Assembly (NCBI RefSeq): GCF_018143015.1
Contig: NC_054744.1
Location: forward strand, 868,001 to 932,000
Source: Lytechinus variegatus
Lineage: Eukaryota; Echinodermata; Echinoidea; Temnopleuroida; Toxopneustidae
Reading direction: 5' to 3'
Length of the DNA: 64,000 bases
In this document: positions 54,901 to 63,497 of the stretch, piece by piece
Layout of the letters: the number at the start of each line of letters is the position of its first letter
Position numbering within the stretch: position 1 is the first letter of the stretch
Made by a program: the position numbers and the translations under genes
Notes under the pieces: generated by a model
What the model saw: the letters and a program-made list of their open reading frames with translations, nothing else
The model's database searches: none
Told to the model about the DNA's origin: nothing

Positions 54901-57900
54901 ACTAGTCTATGAAGTTCTTGGCTCACTGAATATGGTAAAAATATGTACATGTATGTTGCAGATACATCCTTTTACCATCAAACAAGTTAGCAAATTTGAA
55001 AAAGGTACTGCAGATAGCCCATGCTATCTTGAAAACTAAAATACCTGTAATTGTAAGGGTAAGATAAATGAAAAAGAGCTCCCTGAAGCATCCCACCAAA
55101 TGTCAAAACCTGAAAAAGTCAAATTGTTCAGATACATCGTTTTGCCATGTGACGGCCGAGATGAGAGAGAGTGCATGAATAAAAGGAACAGAGACAGAAA
55201 GATGGAAGGAAGAAAGGAAAGGAATATTTCCCAAAGTCTGCGACGAGAACCAGTTGTGTACAAAAAACAACAGCCACAAGGCTTGGTTATTCCAGAACGT
55301 CGCTAACGTGGTGATCGCAAGGGTGAACACCCCCAGCGCCAGTTGCGTAAGAACTGAAAGCTCCAATGCCGGCAAGATTAAGCGTTCCAAAAGACGCGGG
55401 GGCGGCAAAACTGACGCCTGAATCAATGGGGGATGAGAATCTAAACTTCTATAAAGAAGAGCTCGGGTGAAGTTAATCACTTTCATGGATGGACTAATCT
55501 ACAGTCCGCCTAAGAGATCAGAGGGCCACAGTGATCAGGGGTAGGCAGACATAAATAAATATATACACACATATATATATATGTGTATATCCATGATCGA
55601 TCCTCCTTGGTTGCCCAGAGGCCACAATCATAGCATGGATGAAGGCAGCCTACATGCCGAGTGAAGAAGCTTCTAAAATAAGAAGAAAACTCGCCAAAAG
55701 GGAATGCATCGACTGTAACTCACTCCTACACAAAGAGGAGGCGGCGGAGACTCCTGCAAGCATGACACACATAGAAGGCAGTCTATCAGATAGACTGTTT
55801 GGATAAATTAGAGGGAATTACCGCTGAAAGAGCCATCGCCGTGATCGATGCCCAGACTTGAAAGATCGACATAGAGGGCGAATTCAGGAAATCGGAAGCA
55901 CCTGCATATTAATGGAAGATACCCATGCAGGTGAGCAGGCCGGAGAGTCAGATGGATCACCGACAGCTCCCCAGAGTGCGAGCTGGCGTGAGAAATCTCA
56001 ATCCGCTCAATGCCCGACACCAGCAATTAGACTGATAGAAAGCAACAAAAGCGGCTGCAATGTCCATCCAGCAATTCGAGGGCTTGCCAACTTGCTGGGG
56101 ATGAGACCTACATGTCGGCAGCACCTGTACATTGCGAGAGATCACCCGTGCAGGTGAACGGGCCGGCAATTTTATTGAAAAAGACGGCGGCTGGTGTGAG
56201 ACTGCTGATAAGCCCGGCCGTCAAGATCAAGAGAAAGAAAATTATATTTCTATTAAATAGATTACACGAGACAGTACGTTAATCACTTTTTAACAGAAAG
56301 CATCTAAGTCCAAGACGAAGTGTAGGATCAGCCAAGAAAAAAAAGGTGTTTTTTTTAAGAAGAGTCAAAAAAGAAGCAAGTATCAGGAGATTTGGCAGCT
56401 GATCTGAAAGAAAGAAGTAAACAAGTGGAATGCCTCTGGCCGTCTCACCTGCATCACGCGGTTCAATATAGCAGCAGTGCTGACTTTGAAAACTACTCTA
56501 ACTCGCACAAGATGTTCAGTGATACATGGTTACTCTTATGTCCACTTTTTATGAACTAGACCAATAAACTTAGAGATATATGATGGTTATTCAACAAAAA
56601 ACCCCAACATGGCCAAAGTTCCTTGACCTTACATGACCTTTGACCTTGATCATGTGACCTAAAACTCACACAGGATGTTCAGTGATACTTGATTACTCTA
56701 ATGTCCAAGTTTCATGAATCAGATCTATAAACTTTCAAAGTTATGATGGTAATTCAACAGATACACCCAATTCGGCCAAAGTTCACTGACCTTTGACCTT
56801 GGTCATGTGACATAAAACTCATGCAGGATGTTCAGTGATACTTGATTAACCTTATGCCCAAGTTTCATGAACTAGGTCCATATATTTTCTAAGTTATGAT
56901 GACATTTCAAAAACTTAACCTCAGGTTAAGATTTTGATGTTGATTCCTCCAACATGGTCTAAGTTCATTGACCCTAAATGACCTTTGACCTTGGTCATGC
57001 GACATGAAACTCTAATAGGATGTTCAGTAATACGTAATTAACCTTATGGCCAAGTTTCATGAACTAGGTCCATATACTTTCTAAGTTATGATGTCATTTC
57101 AAAAACTTAAGCTTAGGTTAAGATTTGATGTTGACGCCGTCGCCGCCACCGCCGCCGCCGTCGGAAAAGCGGCGCCTATAGAGTCTCACTCTGCTATGCA
57201 GGTGAGACAAAAGCTTACTTTCCTTAAAATGGAAAGCCGAAACAAAAATAAGCGAGAAACAATGAACACTAATCAAAGGAACAGGGAGGCTTCCCGAAAA
57301 TTTTTTAGAGAGAAAACATATTTTAGTAGAACAATTAGTATGAAAAAAAAATTAAAGACAGAGAATTAATCAAATCAATCAATAATTAAGAATTTAATTA
57401 ATTAAAAGGACAATGTGAACAAATGATTGATTGAAAAACAAAAGGAACAATCAACCAACTCGAAACAAGAACAACAACAAAGTTGAAAACAAGTTTGAGA
57501 AAGAAACAAGGACAACGCTCCTACCTGTCCAATGTAACCTAAGCTGTGGAGAGAAGGACTAAAACTAAATTCAAGACGAAACAAAAGGGAGCGAGTCAAG
57601 AATTATAAATAAAATATGCGTCGACCAACACCCACAAGTAGCGGAGGTGCAAGGAGGCAAAGCGGAGGCAAACCATCTGTGAGGAAAGGAATCTGACAGT
57701 TCAGAACTCACAGGAATAATTGAAAAGAAAACATGAAAAAAAATCACAAAAGGCTCCACGCAGAGGGAAATAAAAAGAAATCAATCTAAGACCGAAAGGA
57801 AAAAGATTGAAATAAGAAAGATATGCAAAGATAGAAATGCCAAAGAACACGTTATAAATGCAATTTTGGGAGTGTACTTAGTAACGTCTGATCACGGCGG

Positions 57901-59845
57901 CAGGCGAATTTAAAGAGGACATGGACGCCAATTTGCGCGATGATCTTGGGATACTTTTATTCAGCGTGCAAATTTATTGTAACTAAAATGAATACATCCC
58001 AGTTATTGACAGTAAGTATAAATCCTTTACAAAGTATTTTAGTCTTTTCATACCCTCGCAAATTGGATCATTAACACATAGTTTCCCGATGGAAATATAT
58101 ACTCTTTTTTTCATTATTTTAGTGTTTTTGACACCCTTATTACGTTACGTACGGAAGAGATTGTTTTTACGTGTTTTTGGTCACGCATGGTATCCCCTTG
58201 TCAATGGAATAGATATGTTAGAAAGATAATAGAAAGAAATGAATGAAAAATCTGGAGGAATGCAGAAAGGAAGAATAAAGAGAATTGAAAAAATAATAGT
58301 TGTATAAAATACAAATGTTAATGCATGTAAAAATGAAAGAATTATACAGAAGAATAAATATTTAGGGGAAAATGAGATATGAAAAGTAGAGTATGAGGGG
58401 TATATCAAGAGTTATTCAAGAAGCATAAGGAAACAGGCATATAAAACAGAAACACAAAAGATATTAATATCACATGAAACATCTCAAAAACAGCTTCTTA
58501 ACACTTCTCACTTCAATCATTCCTGAAAAATTTGAAAATAAGAGCATGGATAAATAATAATTTATCTTATATCATTACTATGATTGGTTTAGTTTTGCTT
58601 TTTAATTAGTGCAGCCCTTTAAGTCTTGCGATTCATAGTACTCCCTTTTATTACAGAAGTCTATAATTTGCCCCTGGAATCCCCCGCTCACATGTGCAAT
58701 TAAAAATCACTTCACCAAACAAGGTTATTTCAGAAAGAGCAGAGTATACACACCTCATTACATTACTTGACCATTATGTTAAGCATTGTTTTAAGAATAG
58801 AATGAAATAAAATGGGGACCTTATGTTAAAGCTTGTAAGGACAATAGAAATCTGTTTGTTGAGAGATACAAATATATGTAACACACGCTTTTCATACTCT
58901 GTTATGAAATAAAAATGTTTCAACTTTGGCGATTTTTCAAGTCATTGAAGTTAACTTAATTGTAATCAACAAGTTTGTAATTTGAATATGATTTCCCAAC
59001 ATCAGTAAGACAACTGTGAAGAATGCTTTCAAAAATTGCTTATTTTGACCCAAATCAAAATCAGAGGCTTATCTTGAATGGAAAATTTAAAAATTCATCA
59101 CCACTATTCTTTGGTAAATGATTCGTGTTTTGTTAGTCTTTATTTATTTATTTTATTCTTTTAGTGCTTAAGAATTAAAATTCAAATTGACAGAGCATTT
59201 TGGAATATATTTTCTTTCTGTTACAACTGAATAACCTGTGTCATGTGGAGAGAATTTTGAGCATCATGTAAGAGAAAATTTTAGTAATTTTATTTTTCTG
59301 TATTAGATATGAATAAATGTCATATACCAAAATTTATCAACACCAATGTTACATGTTAAATGACATAGCTAGTTTTAAAGCAAAGCCTTGAATATTGTTA
59401 GTTAATGTGGCAGCCTATGCTCACTATCATGAATTGAAGCATCTATAATTGTGCTAAAACTAAAGAAAAGGATCTGATGGAGAAGAATATGATATCTCAT
59501 TGCAATGTTAAGATTAAACACACCTGTCTATTCCCTACCACCAACACCAAAACTCAAATTAGAACTAAATTCTATTCAAATCCTAATGGACTAGCTATAT
59601 CTTACTCATTGGAAAGGTATTGAACATGCACAGGAATGAAATAAAAATTCTTTATGTACAATCAACTGTCATGATATCACTACACAATATCTAAAATATC
59701 TAAGTCTATAATAGTTGTCAATACATCATCTAACAAAGTGATTCAATATGCAACAAGTACCTATGCAATGCTATATGTGTGCAAAAATAATCAACAGACA
59801 TTCATGCTTCTTATGTGCAGATATGCATTTGGGATACATTGTTAA

Positions 59846-59919
<74 letters not shown>

Positions 59920-62900
59920 TGTATGTAAATATGCTTATTCTTTCTACAATTAGTAGATTACTGTTTTTAAATAGAATATATCCAATGGAAATAAGCAGTT
60001 TAATAATATTTTATTTGAATGAAAAAGTAGGGTTTTGTTTGTTCCTGAAAGAAAGGTCTCCATACCTCTTTTTCTTTAAACAATCTAAATATATAGTAAG
60101 AGTTGAGGTCTGATGCGCAAAAAAAAATGATCAAAGTGTAATTTTTCGACAGTAATAGTTAATTTATTTGAACTGATATAATATATTCAATATTTGTCAT
60201 CCTCAATATGTGTATCGCATGTTGCATAAGGGAAGAAAACATTACATTTGATCATAGAATGTTCTAAGAAAAGAGGAAGAAGGGGTAGGGCTCAAAATGC
60301 AGAGTATTTGAGGGAAACTCTATCACGGGCACATGCACTTTGCAAATTTTCAAACATTCATTTTTTTCTGTGAAAGCTATACAGAGCTAGTGGAAGAAGA
60401 AAAAAGAGAAAGATGTTTTTTTCCTCACCAGAACCCCTCGCACTATCTCCATGACTACTATCAGGTCTACTTCCATCATCCAAACTAGATTGCTTCTTCA
60501 TATTGATATACCCAACATCATCATGCCTTGTTCCTTGGAGAGTTGGGGAAGAATGGAAGCTTTTCATCTTCACGTAACCGGTTGTAAGATTACTGCTACC
60601 CCCAGGGAGTGAGGGGAGAGGTATCTCAGACCGGTGGGGTGATGGAGGTGGAGGGTGGAGGTGATGCTGACCAGCTGGAGGTTAGAAAGATGCAAGGTGG
60701 GAAAAAGAGGAGGGAGAGAAAGAGTAAGGAGGAAAGAAAGAGTAAGGGAGAGAGATATATATATAAAAAGAGGGGAGAGTAGAGAAGGGGACAGAAAGAG
60801 CAGAAGAGAGGGAAGGGGGAAAAGATGGTAGAAAGGGGAAGAAAGGAAGAGATAAAGAATAAATAGGAAAGGAAAGGGGAGAGGGAGACAGATACACAGA
60901 GAAAGAGAGAAAAACACAAGATGGAAAGGGGAACATAGAGAGGTAAAGGGAAAGCAAACGATGATACCATTCATACATGCAGATATGAAGCAAAGGAAAC
61001 AAAAGAAAAACAAAAAGGGATATACATTCAGTCATGCAGTACCAAGCACCAATTAATGCACAATTCTACAACTTATCAAGAAAGAATCCAATGATTGAAA
61101 TACAGAAGATGTAATGCAATTTAATTTTGATTCCCTTTATCAAATAAATTTACTATTCAACTGACACTATCATGATATCATTAATGATTCATGTACCAAT
61201 AATATTAATTTAATCTGTTACCATGGGTACAATGAGCACAACAAAGAGATATATAGAAACTCTCAAACCAATATAAAAAAGCAGAATTTTGCTTTTTTCA
61301 AAATGAAAATCATGTGAACATACATGTACATGTGAAAACTAAGTCCATGTAACTTTTGTATATAAAACCCATAATCATATGCCAAAATATTTAAAATTTA
61401 AGAAATATGAAACCGTAAAATCAAGCCAAAATAGTTCCAAATGTAAAAAAAATTGTGATGAGAATACCCCATAAACAATTGCCAACCAGTAACGGGAGAT
61501 ATCATATTCAAACCCTTAAATCATATGTCACAATGTTTTTCTCTGTTTTTTTATTATAAAAACATGTATGCCCATTTCATAAATCTTTTGACCAAATTCT
61601 ATATTTCATATGTATACAAGAGTGTCGCCAGGGTGAGCTCATAATACGCCCGCCTATAACGTGGAAAATGGAGTTATTGGTCAAACAAGAAAAGTGAAAG
61701 TTGGTGACTTGACCTTTGACCTTTTGACCTCAAAATCAATAGGCTCTTGGGATCCATGCTAATATCATAAAAACAAATAATATGAGCCTACGTTAAGTTA
61801 ACGTGTTAACAAGGATTGCAGAAGGGTAAGATGAAATCATGTCAGTGTGACCTTGACCTCACACCTTTTGACCTCAAATTGCTAGGCTTCCTGGGATCCA
61901 TGCAAGTATCATGCACACTAAAAAAATTTCAAACTAAGGAGAAGTTCTCTGGTTAGCTTTCATACTGGCCATTTCCCAAGGGAATTTTTCCTCTGTACCT
62001 TTAATACTGGGTACTTTCCCCTTCACTGGCGAACTTTGCCGGCGAAGTTCACCGGGGAAAAAACACAGTATGAAAGGGGTATTATATGAGCCTAGGTTAA
62101 GTTAAACTGAAGTTATTGCGTTTACAAGGACTGCGAAAGGGTAAGATGAAAACATGTCACTGTGACCTTGAAATTTGACCTCAAAATGAATAGGCTTCCT
62201 GGAATTCATGCTAGTATAATACACACCAAATATATGAGCCTAGGTAAAGTAAAACTGAAGTTGTTGTGTATACAAGGACTGCAGAAGGGTAAGATGAAAA
62301 CATGTCATTGTGACCTTGACCTTTTGACCTCAAAATCACTAGATTTCATGGGATCCATGCTAGTATCATACACACCAAATTATATGAGATTAGGTTAAGT
62401 TAAACTGAAGTTATTGCATTTACAAGGAAAAGTAAGCGGACGGACACTGAGCGTGACACCATAATACTTGTAGAACGGGCGTATAAAACAATTGAATTTT
62501 AAATAATTATATATGCTGATAATGACTAATGTGGTTTTCTGTGAGGGCTTGCATGCCTATGGGCAAAAGTATAAAATGGAAAACCACGGAAAACCATTTT
62601 TAATCTCTTCTTTTCTTTCATTTTACTTATTTACATTTAATAATTCAAATTATATTTTTAAATTTGCATTGTATGTATTGTATGTTTTTATGGCCAAATA
62701 AATAAATAAATAATAATAATAACAATAAAAATTGTGTCATAAGAGAGTCTTGCATGTAAACTTTTAACGTTGACCTGAAAATGACCTTTGACCTTACCAT
62801 GTGACCTCCAACTGCAGCATAACATGCAGGTCCCATAAGTGCATCTACCATCCAAGTTTGGTTAAAAAGTAACTAACGGATGGACGACAGATGGACGGAC

Positions 62901-63113
62901 GACATTAGGATCCTTAAGTCTCGCCTTCACATCTTGTGGGCGAGACAATAATAAGCCAAGAGCCATGGGGTATTAATAACTCACCTGATGATGGTGGCCT
63001 AGGAGCATCTCTTTGTGGAAGATCATCATCAGCAGGTGAATATGTATCATCTGGTTCGTCAAAGGATTCAGTCAGACTTGTTAAAGAAGGCCTAGTTGTC
63101 GACATCGGCCGAC
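39825..63113 (-). CDS. Gene 2: YxxM-motif adaptor-like protein, C-terminal 200 aa (5' part not seen)
   Basis: Four exons, 62985-63113, 60429-60674, 53092-53223 and 39825-39922, join in one frame, and every internal junction is phase 1. The 200 visible residues are Ser/Pro rich and low in hydrophobics, so probably disordered. They include DDTYSPADDD, a His/Pro run, GYVKMKS and GYINMKK (two YxxM motifs, the PI3K p85 SH2-ligand type), TPPPLPRKSR (an SH3-ligand type) and a C-terminal helix-like MGELQKAFKRFGLKEE. Such a mix is known from docking proteins at receptors (GAB, IRS, DOK or BCAP type), but I see no folded domain and cannot name the family. The ATG in the first visible exon follows a good acceptor, so the gene probably starts beyond the window. 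Confidence 0.58.
40100..40263. mobile_element. Imperfect fold-back of ~80-bp arms
   Basis: AATAATGAATGTTTATGGACAG ... GGTGAATGATGAAATGATCCATTCAAT, then GAGGCGAAGCT, then the inverse ATTGAATGGATCATTCATTTC ... CTGTCCATTGAACG ... GAACATTCATTATTTGG. Confidence 0.75.
40690..41770. repeat. Two diverged ~530-bp direct repeats
   Basis: CATCCGGGTATTCTACGCG (40829) matches CATCCGGGCATCTTAGGACGCG (41353). GTCTGCTCAACATGACAAAAT and TTTGCTCTAGATGTCTGATTTGG recur at the same offset. The open frames at 40687 and 41144 are by-products. Confidence 0.65.
41771..42299. other. Intergenic/intron AT-rich, no feature
   Basis: Nothing recognised. Confidence 0.35.
42300..42830. mobile_element. Diverged copy of MITE family M4
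   Basis: Shares TTTGTCGGGGACACTTTTG-like, TTTTTGAGCAATTTTGGGTC and GTTCAGTGAGCAGTGAAGTCAAAAAATTT-like text with 38100-38600. It is followed by poly-C (42806-42820). Confidence 0.6.
42831..44865. other. Long intron of gene 2, no exon seen
   Basis: Mostly unique AT-rich sequence. A short frame near 44220-44300 (KVTLWNDVPDNILEP) resembles the end of a LINE reverse transcriptase but is too short to call. Confidence 0.35.
44870..45330 (-). repeat. Repeat family D copy
   Basis: GAGCAAGTTGAACAAAAACTTGAAAA, ATTACCCAAGGATCATTTGAACCAAG and TTTGACCTTTTGACCCCTAG units. The text is related to 53490-53740 and, in the opposite sense, to 17990. Confidence 0.65.
45926..46885 (+). repeat. Repeat family A copy
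   Basis: Head AACAAGTGGAACGCCTCTGGCAGTCTTGCCTGCATCACG, array units with TGACCTTTGACC (46701-46712), end AACCTCGGTTAAGATTTCAATTTT and a decayed GTCTCATTCTGCTACGCAGG. Confidence 0.85.
46886..49400. other. Intron of gene 2, AT-rich with (ATT)n
   Basis: ATT/ATC microsatellite at about 47915-48055. CAAAACTATATTTA is repeated near 48300 and 48345. Otherwise unique, no exon that fits the frame. Confidence 0.45.
49405..50380 (+). repeat. Repeat family A copy
   Basis: Head AACAAGTAGAGCGCCTCTGGCAGTCTCACCTGCATCAC, five or six array units, GACGATGCTGCTGCTGCCGCCGTCGG and the end GTAGGTGAGACAAAAA. Confidence 0.85.
50676..51105 (+). repeat. Repeat family B copy
   Basis: Begins AACAAGAGTGTTGCTGGGGTGAGC and AATACGCCCGTCTG. 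Inside are TGACCTTGACCTTTGAC and ATGAGCCTAGATTAAGTTAAACTGAA. It ends GGACGGACGGACAAATAG and ACAATACGTCCTGTAGGAC. Confidence 0.8.
51244..51690. mobile_element. MITE family M3, older copy
   Basis: CACAAGTCCATCCCAACAAAAAGTTGAT and ATTCAAATCAACATTTTTCTCAGGTGGGCTTGACC are the M3 ends, with decayed TTAA borders. Confidence 0.75.
51945..52225 (+). mobile_element. tRNA-derived SINE
   Basis: A box TGACTTAGTGGATAAG and B box GGTTCAAATCCC, then TGCCACTCTCGACCCAGGTG, GTAAATGGGTACCCGG, GCGCTATATAAATGTTGC and a TATTATTATTATT tail. Complete by these signs. Confidence 0.88.
52226..53085. other. Intron of gene 2, no exon seen
   Basis: AT-rich. GGTGTTTTATGAAGCTGTTTG near 52427 is an end like that of the MITE at 63310. 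Confidence 0.4.
53092..53223 (-). CDS. Gene 2, exon with PPPLPRK motif
   Basis: The acceptor is TTGTCCCTAAAG| and the donor GAAGT|GTGAGT, phase 1 to 1, 132 nt. It encodes KSVTPPPLPRKSRSHHGY then LKSVPEELAESGFTSPVVQHLK. PPPLPRK fits an SH3-binding proline motif with a basic end. The phases fit both neighbours. Confidence 0.65.
53490..53740 (-). repeat. Repeat family D copy
   Basis: TGTTTGACCCCTACATGACCTTTGACC (DR1 at 53511-53522), GGTATTACCCAATTATTTG, GAACAAAAACTTGACC units. Confidence 0.65.
53764..54241 (+). repeat. Repeat family C, full copy
   Basis: Begins GTCTCGCCCACTTCTG and ends GTCTCACCTTCACCTCTGGTGGACGAGAC. Inside are repeated CATGCAGGTCCCCAAGTTCATC, CCAAGTTTGGTTGAAAAGTGA and CTTTAATGTTGACCTGAAAATGAC. 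Confidence 0.8.
54300..55150. mobile_element. Element built of GGCAAAATGATGTATCTGCAGATACATC words
   Basis: Inverted ends TCGGCAGTTACATGGCAAAACGATG / CATCGTTTTGCCATGTGACGGCCGA. Inside, ATGTATCTGCAGATAC palindromes with GGCAAAA recur four times forward (54538-54665), then looser inverse TTTTGCCAT copies (54830-54975). Confidence 0.7.
55151..56420. other. GC-richer island of unknown origin
   Basis: Higher GC than its flanks. Frames are short; the best plus-strand run (about 55645-55800) reads MPSEEASKIRRKLAKRECID, then a Cys/Glu-rich stretch. CACCTGCAT..ATGCAGGTGAGCAGGCCGG (55900-55945) recurs loosely at 56123-56166. It may be a decayed mobile element; family unknown. Confidence 0.35.
56421..57210 (+). 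repeat. Repeat family A copy
   Basis: Head AACAAGTGGAATGCCTCTGGCCGTCTCACCTGCATCACGCGG is nearly identical to the copy at 3601. DR1 core at 56634-56645. The end has GCCGTCGCCGCCACCGCCGCC, then GCAGGTGAGACAAAA. Confidence 0.9.
57211..57839. other. Purine-rich, no gene
   Basis: A/G-rich sequence with AAACAAGAACAACAACAAA. No exon signature. Confidence 0.4.
57840..58010. mobile_element. Fragment of the 34639-type element
   Basis: GCAATTTTGGGAGTGTACTTAG, GGACATGGACGCCAATTTGCGCGATGATCTTGGGATA and CATCCCAGTTATTGA match 34872-35075. Confidence 0.8.
58011..59848. other. Intron of gene 2, AT-rich, no feature
   Basis: Unique-looking AT-rich sequence. No exon found. Confidence 0.4.
59849..59916. repeat. 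(TA)n microsatellite
   Basis: About 68 bases of uninterrupted TA. The 59748 open frame reads through it and is not a gene. Confidence 0.95.
60429..60674 (-). CDS. Gene 2, exon with YVKM and YINM motifs
   Basis: The acceptor is TCTAACCTCCAG| and the donor TTCTG|GTGAGG, phase 1 to 1, 246 nt without a stop. It encodes QHHLHPPPPSPHRSEIPLP, NLTTGYVKMKSFHSSPTLQ, DDVGYINMKKQSSLDDG and RPDSSHGDSARGSG. Two Tyr-x-x-Met motifs lie about 20 residues apart. The intron just upstream carries a long purine-rich tract (pyrimidine-rich on the coding strand) that may serve as a strong splice signal. Confidence 0.68.
60685..60960. repeat. Purine-rich tract (GGARAGAAAG-like)
   Basis: About 275 bases almost wholly of A and G, pyrimidine on the coding strand of gene 2. 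It ends about 10 bases before the acceptor of the 60429-60674 exon. Three overlapping Ser/Leu/Phe-rich frames here are artefacts. Confidence 0.85.
60961..61614. other. Intron of gene 2, no feature
   Basis: AT-rich, nothing recognised. Confidence 0.4.
61615..62488 (+). repeat. Repeat family B copy, longer
   Basis: Begins ACAAGAGTGTCGCCAGGGTGAGC and AATACGCCCGCC. Three or four units with TGACCTTGACCT.., GGGATCCATGCTAGTATCAT, ATGAGCCTAGGTTAAGTTAAACTGAAG. It ends GCGGACGGACACTGAGCGTGACACC and AACGGGCGTAT. Confidence 0.8.
61945..62085. mobile_element. Small MITE inserted in family B
   Basis: TTTCATACTGGCCATTTCCC and GGGGAAAAAACACAGTATGAAA are inverse ends, with TTCACTGGCGAACTTTGCCGGCGAAG palindromic words within. 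Confidence 0.6.
62734..62947 (+). repeat. Repeat family C, 3' part
   Basis: TTGACCTGAAAATGACCTTTGACC (DR1 at 62782-62793), CATCCAAGTTTGGTTAAAAAG, and the end GTCTCGCCTTCACATCTTGTGGGCGAGAC. Confidence 0.8.
62985..63113 (-). CDS. Gene 2, first visible exon
   Basis: The acceptor is TTTATTAATCAG| and the donor CATCATCAG|GTGAGT, phase 1 to 1, 129 nt. It encodes RPMSTTRPSLTSLTESFDE then PDDTYSPADDDLPQRDAPRPPSS. The acidic tyrosine context (DDTYSP) could be a phosphorylation site. The internal Met is possible but unlikely as the start because a good acceptor precedes it. Confidence 0.6.
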
Positions 63114-63189
63114 CTGATTAATAAAACAATTTTGATATAGGTCTTTGCTTATGCTTCATAGACCTTATGTTTATATCACAATCTGCTAA

Positions 63190-63303
63190 GAGAAAATATG
63201 ACAATTCCACAAATACCCCCTACATGGCCAAAGTTCATTGACCCCAAGTGACCTCTGACCTTGGTCATGTGGCTTGAAACTCATGCAGGATATTCAGTAA
63301 TAC
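63190..63303 (+). repeat. Repeat family A fragment
   Basis: One array unit: CCAAAGTTCATTGACCCCAAG, TGACCTTGGTCATGTGGC, GGATATTCAGTAATACTT. Confidence 0.8.
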
Positions 63304-63307
63304 TTTG

Positions 63308-63497
63308 TGTTGTTTTATAAAGCTGTTCGTAAGATATAAATGATTTAACGCACGACTGGTGATCCTCTTATTGCGCTAGATCTACATGTATGTGATATCC
63401 CAAGTTTGTAATTGATTTATAACCTAAGAGTAAGAACATTTTCCAGTCTTGCATAAAATTGTGCGTAACTTTACTAGCAGCTTTATGAAACACTCAC
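63308..63497. mobile_element. MITE with TTATAAAGCTG ends
   Basis: GTTGTTTTATAAAGCTGTTCGTAA at the left is inverse to GTGCGTAACTTTACTAGCAGCTTTATGAAACAC at the right. A CGACTGGTGATCC word lies near the left end. Confidence 0.7.

Noticed and set aside
57088-57369. 93-residue frame with Ala/Val run (VDAVAATAAAVGKAAP)
   Set aside because: It is the (GCC)n tail of repeat family A; the same peptide type occurs at 4558.
59748-60113. 121-residue plus-strand open frame with a long Tyr/Ile run
   Set aside because: It reads through the (TA)n microsatellite and has no coding sign.
60570-61035. Three overlapping minus-strand open frames of 114-147 residues rich in Ser, Leu, Phe and Pro
   Set aside because: They are translations of a purine tract in three frames; only the edge of one overlaps the real exon 60429-60674.
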